64,000 nt of DNA from Methylobacterium planeticum (GTDB lineage Bacteria; Pseudomonadota; Alphaproteobacteria; Rhizobiales; Beijerinckiaceae), in the NCBI RefSeq assembly GCF_008806345.1, contig NZ_VZZJ01000002.1, forward strand, positions 62,001-126,000, written 5' to 3'. Below are positions 1 to 8,517 of the stretch, one piece after another; the first letter of the stretch is position 1; every line of letters begins with the position of its first letter. The notes under the pieces were generated by a model that saw only the letters and a program-made list of their open reading frames with translations, ran no database searches and was not told the DNA's origin. A program made the translations under genes and the position numbers.

Positions 1-2077
1 GCGCCGTCACGAAGCGGGGCACCCAGGTCTCGAATTCCTCGAGGTTCGGGTTCTCCAGGATGACCTGGTACTGGGTCGCCGAGACCGCCGTGTCGATGGT
101 CAGGTCCTGCACCGGCTGCATGTAGAGGCGGATGCCCGAGACCCCGGCGCTGGCCTGCTTCAGGCGGTCGATGATGCCGCTCCCGGTGGCCGTGCGCTCG
201 TCGCGGGGCTTCAGGTTGATCAGGAACCGGCCCGAGTTCAGCGTCACGTTCTGGCCGTCGACGCCGATGAAGGAGGACAGGCTCGCGACGTCCGGATCCT
301 TGAGGATCAGGCCCGCGAGGCGCTGCTGGCGCTCGGCCATCGCCGCGTAGGACACGGTCTGGTCGGCCTGGGTGATGCCCTGGATCACGCCCGTATCCTG
401 CACGGGGAAGAAGCCCTTGGGGATCACCACGAACAGGTAGCCGGTGAGCACGATGGTGCCGAGGGTGACGAGGAGCGTCAGGCCCTGGTGGTTCAGGACC
501 ACCCGCAGCGCCCGGCCGTAGGCCGCGATGGTGCCGTCCATCGCCTGGCGGCCCATGCGCGACAGGAACCCCTCGCGGCGGCGGACCTGATCCGGCGGCA
601 CGTGCTTGAGGAGGCGCGCGCACAGCATCGGCACCAGCGTGAGGGAGACCACCGCCGAGATCACGATGGTGGCCGCCAGCGTGATGGCGAATTCGTGGAA
701 CAGGCGCCCGACCACGTCGCCCATGAACAGGAGCGGGATCAGCACCGCGATGAGCGAGACGGTGAGCGAGATGATGGTGAAGCCGATCTCGCGCGAGCCC
801 TTGAGCGCGGCCTCCAGGGGCGAGTCGCCGTCCTCCACGTGGCGGGCGATGTTCTCGATCACCACGATGGCGTCGTCGACCACGAAGCCCGTCGCGATGG
901 TGAGGGCCATCAGGGACAGGTTGTCGAGGGAGAAGCCGTAGAGGTCCATCACCGCGAGGGAGCCGATCAGGGAGAGCGGCACGGACAGGCTCGGGATCAG
1001 GGTCGCCGAGAGGCTGCGCAGGAACAGGAAGATCACCAGCACCACGAGGGCGATGGCGAGGCCGAGCTCGAACTGAACGTCCTTGACGGAGGCCCGGATC
1101 GTGGTGGTGCGGTCGGTGAGCGGCGTGACCGTGATGGCGGCCGGCAGGGTCGCCTGGAGCTGGGGCAGCAGCGCCTTGATCTTGTCGACGGTGGCGATGA
1201 CGTTGGCGCCGGGCTGGCGCTGGATGTTGAGGATGACGGCGGGCGTCTCGTCCATCCAGGCGCCGAGCTTGGTGTTCTCGGGCCCGTCCACCACGTCGGC
1301 GACGTCCGAGAGGCGCACCGGGGCGCCGTTCTTGTAGGCGATGATCGCGTCGTTGTAGGCGCGCGGGTCCCGGATCTGGTCGTTGGCGTTGATGGCGTAG
1401 GATTGCTTCGGGCCGTCGATGTTGCCCTTCGGGGTGTTGACGTTGAGGTTCGTGATCGTGGTGCGCAGGTCGTCGATGTTGAGGCCGTAGGCCGCGAGCG
1501 AGCGCGAATTGAAGCGCACCCGCACCGCCGGGCGCTGACCGCCCCCCATGCTGACGAGGCCGACGCCGGCCACCTGGGAGATCTTCTGGGCGAGGCGCGT
1601 CTCGGCGAGGTCGCGCACCTGCGTCAGCGCCATGGTCTTGGAGGTGAGCCCGAGCGTCAGGATCGGCGCGTCGGCCGGGTTCACCTTGGCGTAGATCGGG
1701 GGCGCCGGCAGGTCGGAGGGCAACAGGTTGCCGGCGGCGTTGATCGCCGCCTGGACCTGCTGCTCGGCGATGTCGAGGGAGAGGTCGAGGCTGAACTGCA
1801 GGGTGATGACCGAGGCGCCCGCCGAGCTCTGCGAGGTCATCTGGTTGAGGTTGGCGAGCTGGCCGAACTGCCGCTCCAGCGGCGCGGTCACGGCCGAGGT
1901 CATCACCTCCGGGCTCGCGCCCGGATAGAAGGTCTGCACCTGGATCGTCGGGTAATCCACGGAGGGCAGGGCCGAGACCGGCAGGTTGAGGTAGGACACC
2001 ATGCCGACGATCAGGATCGCCAGCATGAGGAGCGTCGTCGCCACCGGCCGCAGGATGAAGAGGCGCGACGGGTTCAT
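1..2077 (-). CDS. RND multidrug efflux permease, MdtB/MdtC-like (C-terminus off the window)
   Basis: Inner-membrane proton-driven pump of the resistance-nodulation-division superfamily that exports drugs or other small molecules with a periplasmic adaptor and an outer-membrane channel. Reading leftward from ATG at 2077, about 692 codons are present. The N-terminus ([20 protein letters not shown]) is the typical first membrane helix of this family. The large periplasmic loop follows, then the helix bundle with the family sequence [14 protein letters not shown], whose paired aspartates serve proton relay. Full-length members have about 1,030-1,050 residues, so roughly the last third lies beyond base 1. 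It sits 139 bases downstream of its adaptor gene, same strand, so the two are probably one operon. Substrate cannot be told from sequence. Confidence 0.93.
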   Translation of the reverse strand, partial: MNPSRLFILRPVATTLLMLAILIVGMVSYLNLPVSALPSVDYPTIQVQTFYPGASPEVMTSAVTAPLERQFGQLANLNQMTSQSSAGASVITLQFSLDLSLDIAEQQVQAAINAAGNLLPSDLPAPPIYAKVNPADAPILTLGLTSKTMALTQVRDLAETRLAQKISQVAGVGLVSMGGGQRPAVRVRFNSRSLAAYGLNIDDLRTTITNLNVNTPKGNIDGPKQSYAINANDQIRDPRAYNDAIIAYKNGAPVRLSDVADVVDGPENTKLGAWMDETPAVILNIQRQPGANVIATVDKIKALLPQLQATLPAAITVTPLTDRTTTIRASVKDVQFELGLAIALVVLVIFLFLRSLSATLIPSLSVPLSLIGSLAVMDLYGFSLDNLSLMALTIATGFVVDDAIVVIENIARHVEDGDSPLEAALKGSREIGFTIISLTVSLIAVLIPLLFMGDVVGRLFHEFAITLAATIVISAVVSLTLVPMLCARLLKHVPPDQVRRREGFLSRMGRQAMDGTIAAYGRALRVVLNHQGLTLLVTLGTIVLTGYLFVVIPKGFFPVQDTGVIQGITQADQTVSYAAMAERQQRLAGLILKDPDVASLSSFIGVDGQNVTLNSGRFLINLKPRDERTATGSGIIDRLKQASAGVSGIRLYMQPVQDLTIDTAVSATQYQVILENPNLEEFETWVPRFVTA

Positions 2078-2216
2078 GGGCGGCGCCCCGCCGCGCGGGC
2101 CGGGCCTTCATCGAGCCGCGCGGGCGCGCGCATCCGGCCCGTCACCGCAGCCCGAGGGGCTGCGCGATCCGCGATCGACCACGCCCTCGGGACGGAGAGG
2201 CCTGGATGGGACGGGT

Positions 2217-3647
2217 TCACGGCGCCGGCTGCCGCTCGCGGCGGCCCTGCCTGCGCTCCCGGGGCGGCGTCTCGCCCGCCGCGGCCCTGTCGGCCCCCGA
2301 TTTGTCGCCCGAAGCCTTGTCGCCAGAAGCCTTGTCGCCAGAAGCTTTTTCATCGGCCGCCCTGTCGCCAGTCGGGGATTCGGGCGGGGCGGCGGGGCCG
2401 CCGGTGATGCGCACGCCGGCGCCGTCGCGCAGGCGGTCGGTGCCGTCGGTCACGACCCGGTCGCCGACCTTGAGGCCCTCGGTGACGGCGGTGCGGGTGC
2501 CGTCGGTCTCCCCGACCTTGATCGGGCGCACCGCGACCTTCTCGTCCCCGTCCATCAGGTAGACGTAGGTGCCCGGCGTGCCGCGCAGGATCGCGGCCGT
2601 CGGGACCACGGGGGCGTTGCGCACCGTGTCGACGGTGAGCTTGGCGTTGACGAACTGGTTCGGGAACAGCGCCTCGTCGTCGTTCTGGAAGATCGCGCGC
2701 AGCTTCACGGTGCCGGTCGTCGTGTCGATCTGGTTGTCGACGGTGTCGAGCACCCCGGTGCCGATCTCGTTGGCGTCGCCCCGGTCGTAGGCGCGCACCA
2801 CCAGCTTCGCCCCCGCCCGCACCTGCCGCATCACCCGGGAGACGTCGTCCTCCGGCAGGGTGAACAGCACCGAGATCGGGTGGAGCTGCGTCACCACCAC
2901 GATGCTGGTCGAGGCGGCCGTGATGTAGTTGCCGAGGTCCACCTGCCGCAGGCCGACCCGGCCGTCGACCGGCGAGGTGATGCGGGTATAGGCGACGTTG
3001 AGCTTCTGCTGGTCGACGAGGGCCTGGTCGGCCGCGACCGTGCCCTCGTTCTGCTTCACGAGGGCTCCTTGGGTGTCGACGTTCTGCTTCGAGATCGAGT
3101 CCTGCTGCACGAGGCGCTGGAAGCGGGCGAGGTCGAGCTTCGAGTTCTGCAGGAGCGCCTGGTCGCGGGCGAGCTGGCCCTGGTACTGCGCCAGCAGCGC
3201 CTCGTAGGGCCGCGGGTCGATCTGGGCGAGGAAGTCGCCCTTCTTGACCATCTGGCCCTCGCGGTAGCCGATCTCCGTGAGGTAGCCGCTGATCTGCGAG
3301 CGGATCGTCACGGTGGCGAGGGGCGTGACCGTGCCGAGCCCCTGGAGCACCACCGGGATGTCTCCCGCGACCACGCTCGCGATGCCGACGGCCTGGGCCG
3401 GCTCGCCGCCGCCGCCATGCCGCCCGCCCCGCCCGGCGCCGCGGCCCTTGGCGGCGCCCGGCTCACCCGCGACCTGGGTCTTCGAGGCGTCGTACCAGCG
3501 GTGCCCGATCGCCCCCGCCCCCATCAGGAGAAGGAGCACGAGGAGCCAGCGGCCGATGCGGCTGCGCCGGCGCGTCGTGCGGGCCGGCGGCGATTCCACC
3601 GGGATCTCGCGCGCCGTCTCCGTCCGGATGGGTGAGCTCTCGTTCAT
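2217..3647 (-). CDS. RND efflux periplasmic adaptor (membrane fusion protein), MdtA-like
   Basis: Adaptor that joins the RND permease to an outer-membrane channel. 476 residues: a short cytoplasmic N-terminus, one anchoring helix near residues 30-50 (WLLVLLLLMGAGAIG), the lipoyl/barrel-sandwich half-motifs either side of an alpha-helical hairpin (residues about 110-240), a beta-barrel, and a membrane-proximal domain. The C-terminal 60 or so residues are a polar low-complexity tail with the unit KASGD repeated three times, absent from most MdtA proteins and likely disordered. It is the first gene of the leftward pump operon. No regulator is adjacent on the same strand. Confidence 0.92.
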   Translation of the reverse strand: MNESSPIRTETAREIPVESPPARTTRRRSRIGRWLLVLLLLMGAGAIGHRWYDASKTQVAGEPGAAKGRGAGRGGRHGGGGEPAQAVGIASVVAGDIPVVLQGLGTVTPLATVTIRSQISGYLTEIGYREGQMVKKGDFLAQIDPRPYEALLAQYQGQLARDQALLQNSKLDLARFQRLVQQDSISKQNVDTQGALVKQNEGTVAADQALVDQQKLNVAYTRITSPVDGRVGLRQVDLGNYITAASTSIVVVTQLHPISVLFTLPEDDVSRVMRQVRAGAKLVVRAYDRGDANEIGTGVLDTVDNQIDTTTGTVKLRAIFQNDDEALFPNQFVNAKLTVDTVRNAPVVPTAAILRGTPGTYVYLMDGDEKVAVRPIKVGETDGTRTAVTEGLKVGDRVVTDGTDRLRDGAGVRITGGPAAPPESPTGDRAADEKASGDKASGDKASGDKSGADRAAAGETPPRERRQGRRERQPAP

Positions 3648-3959
3648 ACCTGCTTAACCTGAGCGCCTGCCGGCGAGCGATCCCGAAGGTCTGCGGATGC
3701 CCCGCGGCGGCCCGTCCTGCATCGTCGCCCGTATCCGCCCTGCACCGGGACCGGAGGCCGGTTGTCCGTCGAGACCGCCTTCCGATCAGACGTCGTGCGC
3801 ATTTCGTTCTGTACAAGATTCCTAGGAGAATCGCGCGTGCGGCATCTTCGTGGAGACGCCCCGGCGCAGGATTGCCCAGGGTCCGCTCCATGCCCGCGCA
3901 ATACGTTCTCAGTACGGCACCGACGTTTCCAAGGTGTTGCTGCCGCCAGGGCGATACCG

Positions 3960-4094
3960 TCAGGGGCGCTCGAGCGAGCGGTAGAAACGCACCACATCGC
4001 GAAAAGGCTCATCCACCGGCGCGACCGGCATGGTGAGCCGCAGGGCCACCCCGAGGGCGCCGATGGCGAGGGCGAGGGCGAGGCAGGTTCGCAT
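3960..4094 (-). CDS. Small single-helix membrane protein, hypothetical
   Basis: 44 residues starting MRTCLALALAIGALGVALRL, then a short polar tail ending FRDVVRFYRSLERP. The N-terminal helix would act as a signal anchor, leaving a small periplasmic tail. No family recognised. Evidence is the classical signal-anchor shape and the codon usage; there is no strong ribosome-binding site. It lies 67 bases downstream of a hairpin that could end an upstream small RNA. It may be spurious. Confidence 0.4.
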   Translation of the reverse strand: MRTCLALALAIGALGVALRLTMPVAPVDEPFRDVVRFYRSLERP

Positions 4095-4160
4095 GAGGCG
4101 CGCAGCGGAATCGTTCGGCGAGGGGCCCGTTGTAGCGGCCGGGGGGCGAGGTGCACACGC

Positions 4161-4273
4161 GAAAAGGGCCGCCAACGAATTGGCGGCCCTCTCCACGACC
4201 GGAACGGCACTTCACTGGGATCGAACGAGGGGGCGGAGTTCCATCCAGGCGAAGGCCGTACCAGCCGTGTGTC
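4161..4273 (-). ncRNA. Candidate small RNA ending at a TTCG-loop terminator
   Basis: Read on the minus strand there is a TTGACA box at 4306-4301, a 16-base spacer, a weak -10 (TAGGTT, 4284-4279), about 110 bases without a convincing ORF, then a perfect 11-bp hairpin with a TTCG loop followed by TTTT. This is the arrangement of an independently transcribed small RNA. The only open frame inside (ending MELRPLVRSQ) has no good start of its own. No known RNA family was recognised. Expression is inferred only. Confidence 0.35.
4162..4190 (-). terminator. Rho-independent terminator (minus strand)
   Basis: Perfect 11-bp inverted repeat, AGGGCCGCCAA at 4165-4175 and its complement at 4180-4190, with a four-base loop that reads TTCG on the minus strand, a very stable tetraloop. 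On the minus strand the stem is followed at once by TTTT. There is no T-run on the plus strand, so it works for leftward transcripts. No annotated gene lies directly upstream of it. Confidence 0.7.
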
Positions 4274-4287
4274 GGAAACCTATCTCA

Positions 4288-4317
4288 CGAGTGATGAATG
4301 TCAACATTCGTCACTCG
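4288..4317. promoter_or_regulatory. 13-bp inverted repeat, putative operator/promoter element
   Basis: CGAGTGATGAATG at 4288-4300 and CATTCGTCACTCG at 4305-4317 form a 13-bp inverted repeat with one mismatch and a four-base centre. The centre contains TTGACA on the minus strand, so the palindrome overlaps a possible -35 box of a leftward promoter. It lies 143 bases before the aminotransferase start, so it might control either direction. The rest of 3648-4459 shows no further gene I can support. Confidence 0.45.
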
Positions 4318-4459
4318 GTCCGAGCCGCGCCGGGATCGGCGACGTGCGCTTGCGCACGCTTCGCCGGGCGGAGCGATCGTGATACTGCCCGCCCGCAGGC
4401 GTCTCCACGGAGGGCGCCACGACCGCACAAGTTTCGGACATCACGGCAGAATTTCTCGC

Positions 4460-5614
4460 ATGAACCCGGTCTTCGCCGATCTGCCGACCTCGGTCTTCGA
4501 GGTGATGTCGCGCCTCGCCCGAGAGACCGGGGCGATCAATCTCGGCCAGGGTTTCCCCGACGATCCGGGCCCCGCCGACATCCGTGCCCGGGGCGCCGAG
4601 GCCCTGCGCGACGGATACAACCAGTACCCGCCGATGATGGGCTTGCCGGCCCTGCGCCGGGCCATCGCGGCACATTACGCCCACCATCAGGGCCTCGCCC
4701 TCGACCCCGAGACCGAGGTGATGGTGACCTCGGGCGCCACCGAGGCGCTCGCCGGCGCGCTGCTCGCCCTGATCGAGCCCGGCGACGAGGTGGTGCTGTT
4801 CGAGCCGCTCTACGACGCCTACCTGCCGCTGGTGCGCCGGGCCGGCGGCGTCCCCCGCATCGTCACCCTGCGCCCGCCCGCCTTCCGCCTCGACGCGCAG
4901 GCCCTGGCCGAGGCCTTCTCGGCGCGCACCCGGGTCGTCCTCCTCAACAATCCCCTGAACCCCAGCGCCACCCTGTTCTGCGACGAGGACCTCGCGCTGT
5001 TGGCGGGGTTCTGCCAGCGCTTCGACGTGGTGGCGGTCTGCGACGAAGTCTGGGAGCACGTCGTCTTCGACGGCCGCCGGCACCGGCCCCTGATCAGCCT
5101 GCCGGGCATGCGCGGGCGCACGGTGAAGATCGGCTCGGCCGGCAAGATCTTCAGCCTGACGGGCTGGAAGGTCGGCTTCGTGATGGCGGAGGCGCCCCTG
5201 ATGCGCGTCCTCGCCAAGGCGCACCAGTACATCACCTTCACGACGCCCCCGAACCTGCAGGAGGCCGTGGCCTACGGGCTCGCCAAGGCGGACGCGTACT
5301 TCACCGGGATGCGCCGGGATTTCGCCCGTTCCCGCGACCGGCTCGCGGAGGGCCTGCGCGCCCTCGGGGTGCCGGTGCTGCCCTCGCAGGCCACCTACTT
5401 CCTCAACATCGACATCGCGGATCTCGGCTTCCCGGACGACGTCGCGTTCTGCGAGACCCTGGTGCGCCGCCACGGGGTCGCGGCGATCCCCGTGAGCGCG
5501 TTCTACGCGCGGAGCCCGATCCGCACCCTGGTGCGCCTGTGCTTCGCCAAGGGCGATGCCACCCTCGACGCGGCCCTGGAGCGGATGTCGACGCTGCCCC
5601 GGAGGTCCGCATGA
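4460..5614 (+). CDS. PLP-dependent aminotransferase, class I/II
   Basis: Fold-type I aminotransferase of the aspartate/methionine/kynurenine aminotransferase group, transferring an amino group from an amino acid to a 2-oxo acid in the cytoplasm. 384 residues from the ATG at 4460, close to the family norm; the open frame extends upstream but those residues look non-coding. Features: the N-terminal GAINLGQGFPDD, the cofactor-binding TSGATEAL, the NPLNPS loop, the aspartate of VVAVCDEVWEH, the PLP lysine K229 within GSAGKIFSLTGWKVG, and a C-terminal arginine in TLVRLCFAK that should bind the substrate carboxylate. Its best known relatives are YbdL-type methionine aminotransferases; the exact substrate cannot be assigned. 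Confidence 0.9.
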   Translation: MNPVFADLPTSVFEVMSRLARETGAINLGQGFPDDPGPADIRARGAEALRDGYNQYPPMMGLPALRRAIAAHYAHHQGLALDPETEVMVTSGATEALAGALLALIEPGDEVVLFEPLYDAYLPLVRRAGGVPRIVTLRPPAFRLDAQALAEAFSARTRVVLLNNPLNPSATLFCDEDLALLAGFCQRFDVVAVCDEVWEHVVFDGRRHRPLISLPGMRGRTVKIGSAGKIFSLTGWKVGFVMAEAPLMRVLAKAHQYITFTTPPNLQEAVAYGLAKADAYFTGMRRDFARSRDRLAEGLRALGVPVLPSQATYFLNIDIADLGFPDDVAFCETLVRRHGVAAIPVSAFYARSPIRTLVRLCFAKGDATLDAALERMSTLPRRSA

Positions 5615-5710
5615 GGGAGACTCGCACGCGGGAGGCCCGGATGAGGCCGCCCGCGCGCGTCCCGGGCCTTCGCGGGCGAGACCTCGCTCACGCGCATGGT
5701 CCTGACCTCG

Positions 5711-5758
5711 ACCCTGATCTCGACCCTGATCTTGGCCCTGATCTTGGCCCTGATCTTG
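5711..5758. repeat. Four 12-bp tandem repeats
   Basis: Four consecutive 12-base units of the form (A/G)CCCTGATCT(T/C)G at 5711-5722, 5723-5734, 5735-5746 and 5747-5758, with a partial unit before them. In one plus-strand frame they encode LIST/LILA/LILA/LILT, a hydrophobic run that could extend the N-terminus of the next gene. As a slippage-prone repeat its copy number may vary between strains. Confidence 0.8.
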
Positions 5759-5830
5759 ACCGCAAACTTCGCCGCCCGCCAGGCAAGCCGAGCCTTGCCG
5801 AGACCGGGGGCTGGGGCCACATCCTTCCCC

Positions 5831-6316
5831 ATGACCGCTTTCGAGTCCTTCCGCGCCGCGCCCCGGGATCCCGCGATGGCCTTCAGGCCGGCGGGCGGGG
5901 CCAACCCGGCCTTTCCCTTCGCCGACATGAGCCGCGAGGCGAGCCTCGCGCGCCTCGAGAAGCTGGCCCACCTCCTGGATTCGGCCTTCCTGATCCCGGG
6001 CACCAACCGCCGCGTCGGCATCGACGCGGTGCTCGGCCTCGTGCCGATCGTCGGCGACTTCGCCGGCATGCTGATGTCGTCCTACATCGTCTACGAGGCC
6101 AAGCGCCTCGGCGTGCCGCGCTGGCTCCTCGCCCGCATGGCCCTGAACGTCGCCTTCGACGGGATGGTGGGCGTGGTGCCCCTCGCGGGCGACCTGTTCG
6201 ACGCGGCCTTCAAGGCGAACCGGCGCAACGTGCGCCTGCTGCGCCGCCATCTGGAGCGCACCGGCGGCTTGCGTCCGAACGAGATCGAGGGCACGGCATT
6301 CCGCATCGACGGATGA
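5831..6316 (+). CDS. DUF4112 family protein
   Basis: 161 residues from the ATG at 5831. The conserved DUF4112 core runs from about residue 34: SREASLARLEKLAHLLDSAF, then IPGTNRRVGIDAVLGLVPIVGD, then a second, similar hydrophobic segment GMVGVVPLAGDLFDAAFKAN. These two internal GLVP-type segments probably insert in the membrane. Function is unknown for the family. The frame is open upstream to 5696 through a 12-bp tandem repeat encoding a hydrophobic stretch; a longer form beginning there is possible, but the shorter start agrees with the family's usual length. The start is uncertain. Confidence 0.8.
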   Translation: MTAFESFRAAPRDPAMAFRPAGGANPAFPFADMSREASLARLEKLAHLLDSAFLIPGTNRRVGIDAVLGLVPIVGDFAGMLMSSYIVYEAKRLGVPRWLLARMALNVAFDGMVGVVPLAGDLFDAAFKANRRNVRLLRRHLERTGGLRPNEIEGTAFRIDG

Positions 6317-6347
6317 GCGCGTGGCCGAGGACCGGGGGGCGGAGACG

Positions 6348-7529
6348 ATGAACGAGGTCGCCCGCCCCGGGGAGGCCGAGGCCGTCTCGGCGCCGATGCC
6401 GGGCGCCCAGCCGATCGTGCTGGCGCCCGCGACCCGGCGCGGCCTCTCGCCCCTGAACCGGCGCCGGCTCGCCAATTTCCGGCGCAACCGCCTCGGCTTC
6501 TGGTCCTTCGCGATCTTCGTCGGGCTGTTCGGCCTCAGCCTGTTCGCCGAGGTCATCGCCAACGACAAGCCGATCATCGCCTCCTACAAGGGCGAGATCC
6601 TGTTCCCGGTCCTGATCGACTACCCGGACGAGAAGTTCGGCGGCTTCCTGGCGCGCACGGATTACCGCTCGGAGGAGACCCGCCGGGAGATCGCCGAGAA
6701 CGGATGGGCGATCTGGCCGCCGATCCCCTATTCCTACGACACCATCCTGACCGGGCTGCCGACGCCCTCCCCCTCCCCGCCGACCTGGCTGCTCGACGAC
6801 GCACAGTGCCGGCCCGTCGCCGAGAGGCGAGGGGGTACGGGCTGCCGCGACATCGAGTGGCACTGGCTCGGCACCGACAACACCACCCGCGACGTCCTCG
6901 CCCGCGTCATCTACGGCTTCCGGATCTCGGTGCTGTTCGGGCTGATCCTGGCGCTGATCTCCTCGGTGATCGGCGTCGTCGCGGGTGCGGTGCAGGGGTA
7001 CTTCGGCGGCTGGGTCGACCTCGCGTTCCAGCGCTTCATCGAGGTCTGGAGCGGCATCCCGACCCTCTACCTCATCATCATCATCTCGGCCTTCATCGCG
7101 CCGGGCTTCTTCGTGCTGCTCGGCATCCTGCTGCTGTTCTCCTGGGTGGCGCTCGTCGGCGTGGTGCGGGCGGAATTCCTGCGCGCGCGCAATTTCGAGT
7201 ACGTGCGGGCGGCGCGTGCCCTCGGCCTCTCGAACATCCGCATCATGGCGGTGCACCTCCTGCCGAACGCCATGGTGGCGACCCTGACCTTCCTGCCCTT
7301 CATCCTGAACGGCTCGATCACGACGCTGACCTCGCTCGACTTCCTCGGCTTCGGCCTGCCGCCCGGCTCGCCCTCGCTCGGCGAGCTGCTCGCCCAGGGC
7401 AAGGACAACATCCAGGCTCCCTGGCTCGGGCTGACGGGCTTCGCCGTCGTCGCCACGATGCTGAGCCTGCTGATCTTCGCGGGCGAGGCGGTGCGGGACG
7501 CCTTCGACCCGCGCAAGACCTTCCGGTAG
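6348..7529 (+). CDS. yejE: ABC transporter permease, YejE-like (oligopeptide / microcin C type)
   Basis: Inner-membrane permease of the OppC/DppC family. 393 residues with the long insert between the first helix and the core that marks YejE (segments LIDYPDEKFGG, YSYDTI, EWHWLGTDNTTRDVLARVIYGFRISV). The ATPase-contact EAA loop is seen as EYVRAARALGLSNIRIMAVHLLPN. It should pair with YejB and be driven by YejF, with YejA as the binding protein, to import peptides. None of those partners is in this window and both neighbours are unrelated. A GTG at 6321 is an alternative start. Confidence 0.88.
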   Translation: MNEVARPGEAEAVSAPMPGAQPIVLAPATRRGLSPLNRRRLANFRRNRLGFWSFAIFVGLFGLSLFAEVIANDKPIIASYKGEILFPVLIDYPDEKFGGFLARTDYRSEETRREIAENGWAIWPPIPYSYDTILTGLPTPSPSPPTWLLDDAQCRPVAERRGGTGCRDIEWHWLGTDNTTRDVLARVIYGFRISVLFGLILALISSVIGVVAGAVQGYFGGWVDLAFQRFIEVWSGIPTLYLIIIISAFIAPGFFVLLGILLLFSWVALVGVVRAEFLRARNFEYVRAARALGLSNIRIMAVHLLPNAMVATLTFLPFILNGSITTLTSLDFLGFGLPPGSPSLGELLAQGKDNIQAPWLGLTGFAVVATMLSLLIFAGEAVRDAFDPRKTFR

Positions 7530-7575
7530 GCCGCCCCGGCGCGAGATGGCGCGCGGGAACGGGTGGAGGGAGATA

Positions 7576-7604
7576 CCGGCCACGCCGCTCGGCGGCGTGG
7601 CCGG
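7576..7604. terminator. Strong hairpin between converging genes
   Basis: Perfect 13-bp inverted repeat, CCGGCCACGCCGC at 7576-7588 and its complement at 7592-7604 around a three-base loop. It lies 46 bases after the yejE stop and before the stop of the converging small gene. No T-run follows on either strand, so it would be a weak or factor-dependent terminator, possibly serving both directions. Confidence 0.5.
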
Positions 7605-7675
7605 GCGGCCGGGGCCGGACGAGCCGCGTGGTCGGGCCGCCCTGGCTCCCCTCCTCGACGCTCGGCGCCGACCTC

Positions 7676-7837
7676 CTACTTGCCGCTGGCGCCGCCGCCC
7701 GCGGAGTTCGATTGCGGCTTGTTGTTCTGCTCGGCGTTGCCGGCAGCGCCGGAGGAGCTGTGCGGGTCGCGGCCCTGGGCCAGAACGGGTGTTGCGAGAA
7801 GCAGTGCGATCGCACCGGCAGCAGCGAACAGCTTCAT
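7676..7837 (-). CDS. Small exported Ser/Gly/Asn-rich protein
   Basis: 53 residues, too short for usual gene callers. The first 20 residues (MKLFAAAGAIALLLATPVLA) are a textbook Sec signal peptide with an AQG cleavage region. The mature peptide of about 32 residues is rich in S, G, N and Q, with no cysteine. AGGAAAG lies about seven bases before the ATG. A second protein with the same build (signal peptide, then SSG/GGGAS-type low complexity) is found at 28404-28586, so this looks like a genuine small paralogous type of unknown function. Confidence 0.7.
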   Translation of the reverse strand: MKLFAAAGAIALLLATPVLAQGRDPHSSSGAAGNAEQNNKPQSNSAGGGASGK

Positions 7838-8517
7838 GGGAGCTTTCCTCGGAATGGCCCAGCTCGCTCAGGTCGAGCGAGACTGATGATGGGCGTGTGG
7901 ACACAACCACTAATCGAATTGATGGGTTGCTTCCCAACATCGCGCAAAAAATTCACAGCCGAATGCTGCGGCCCTGCGACCCGATACCTGCCCCGAACAA
8001 ATCGGGACGGAACTGTTATTTCGAGAAACCAGCATCTCTTGCCGAGGCCGAACACCGAGGCATCGTGATGATCACTACGATTTCATTTGAAATTTTTCTG
8101 TTCAACCCGAATCCGTATTGAAGGAACGAAGACATTCTCGGCGGGCCGATCATGGGTCTGCGCAATCCCTCTATCGGATTCCCCGAGCGAATGCTGTGTG
8201 GTCCTGATCCTCAACAGGCTAGCCGGGATGACGGCCCGGATCGATCAATGTCGCGGCCCTCAGTGGCGGAGCCGTGGAGCCATCTGGGCACTAATGTCAG
8301 AGCGTTGAAGTGGCAAAACCGTACAATGAGCAACATTTTTCTGAATTTCCATGAGGATTTGCTTATTGTTTATAGGAATTCAGAACAGGTCGTCCGGGCG
8401 GTTGGCGAGAATTTCAACGATCAATCCTGCCTTGCATTTGTATCTTAACAGCTTCCTGCTTGCATTCCTTGGATAGTGTCATAACTTCCCGCCAGAGGGG
8501 ACGTCAGGTAAGGGATC
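7838..8517. other. Intergenic region, AT-richer toward mucR
   Basis: 680 bases with no convincing gene. Base composition falls well below the window average from about 8090 and again from 8320 to 8470, just before the MucR gene. AT-rich upstream DNA is where MucR/Ros regulators usually bind, so autoregulation is plausible. A 40-codon frame at 8326-8448 has no ribosome-binding site and no recognisable features. Confidence 0.5.

Noticed and set aside
488..2407. 639-codon plus-strand frame opposite the RND permease
   Set aside because: Composition is Arg/His/Asp-heavy with no family likeness; the minus strand encodes a clear efflux permease. A typical high-GC shadow.
4205..4230. TTCGATC on the minus strand resembling a tRNA T-loop
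   Set aside because: The flanking bases do not pair as a T-arm and no acceptor or anticodon arms can be drawn.
8326..8448. 40-codon frame in the AT-rich interval before mucR
   Set aside because: No ribosome-binding site, no motif, no conservation evidence.
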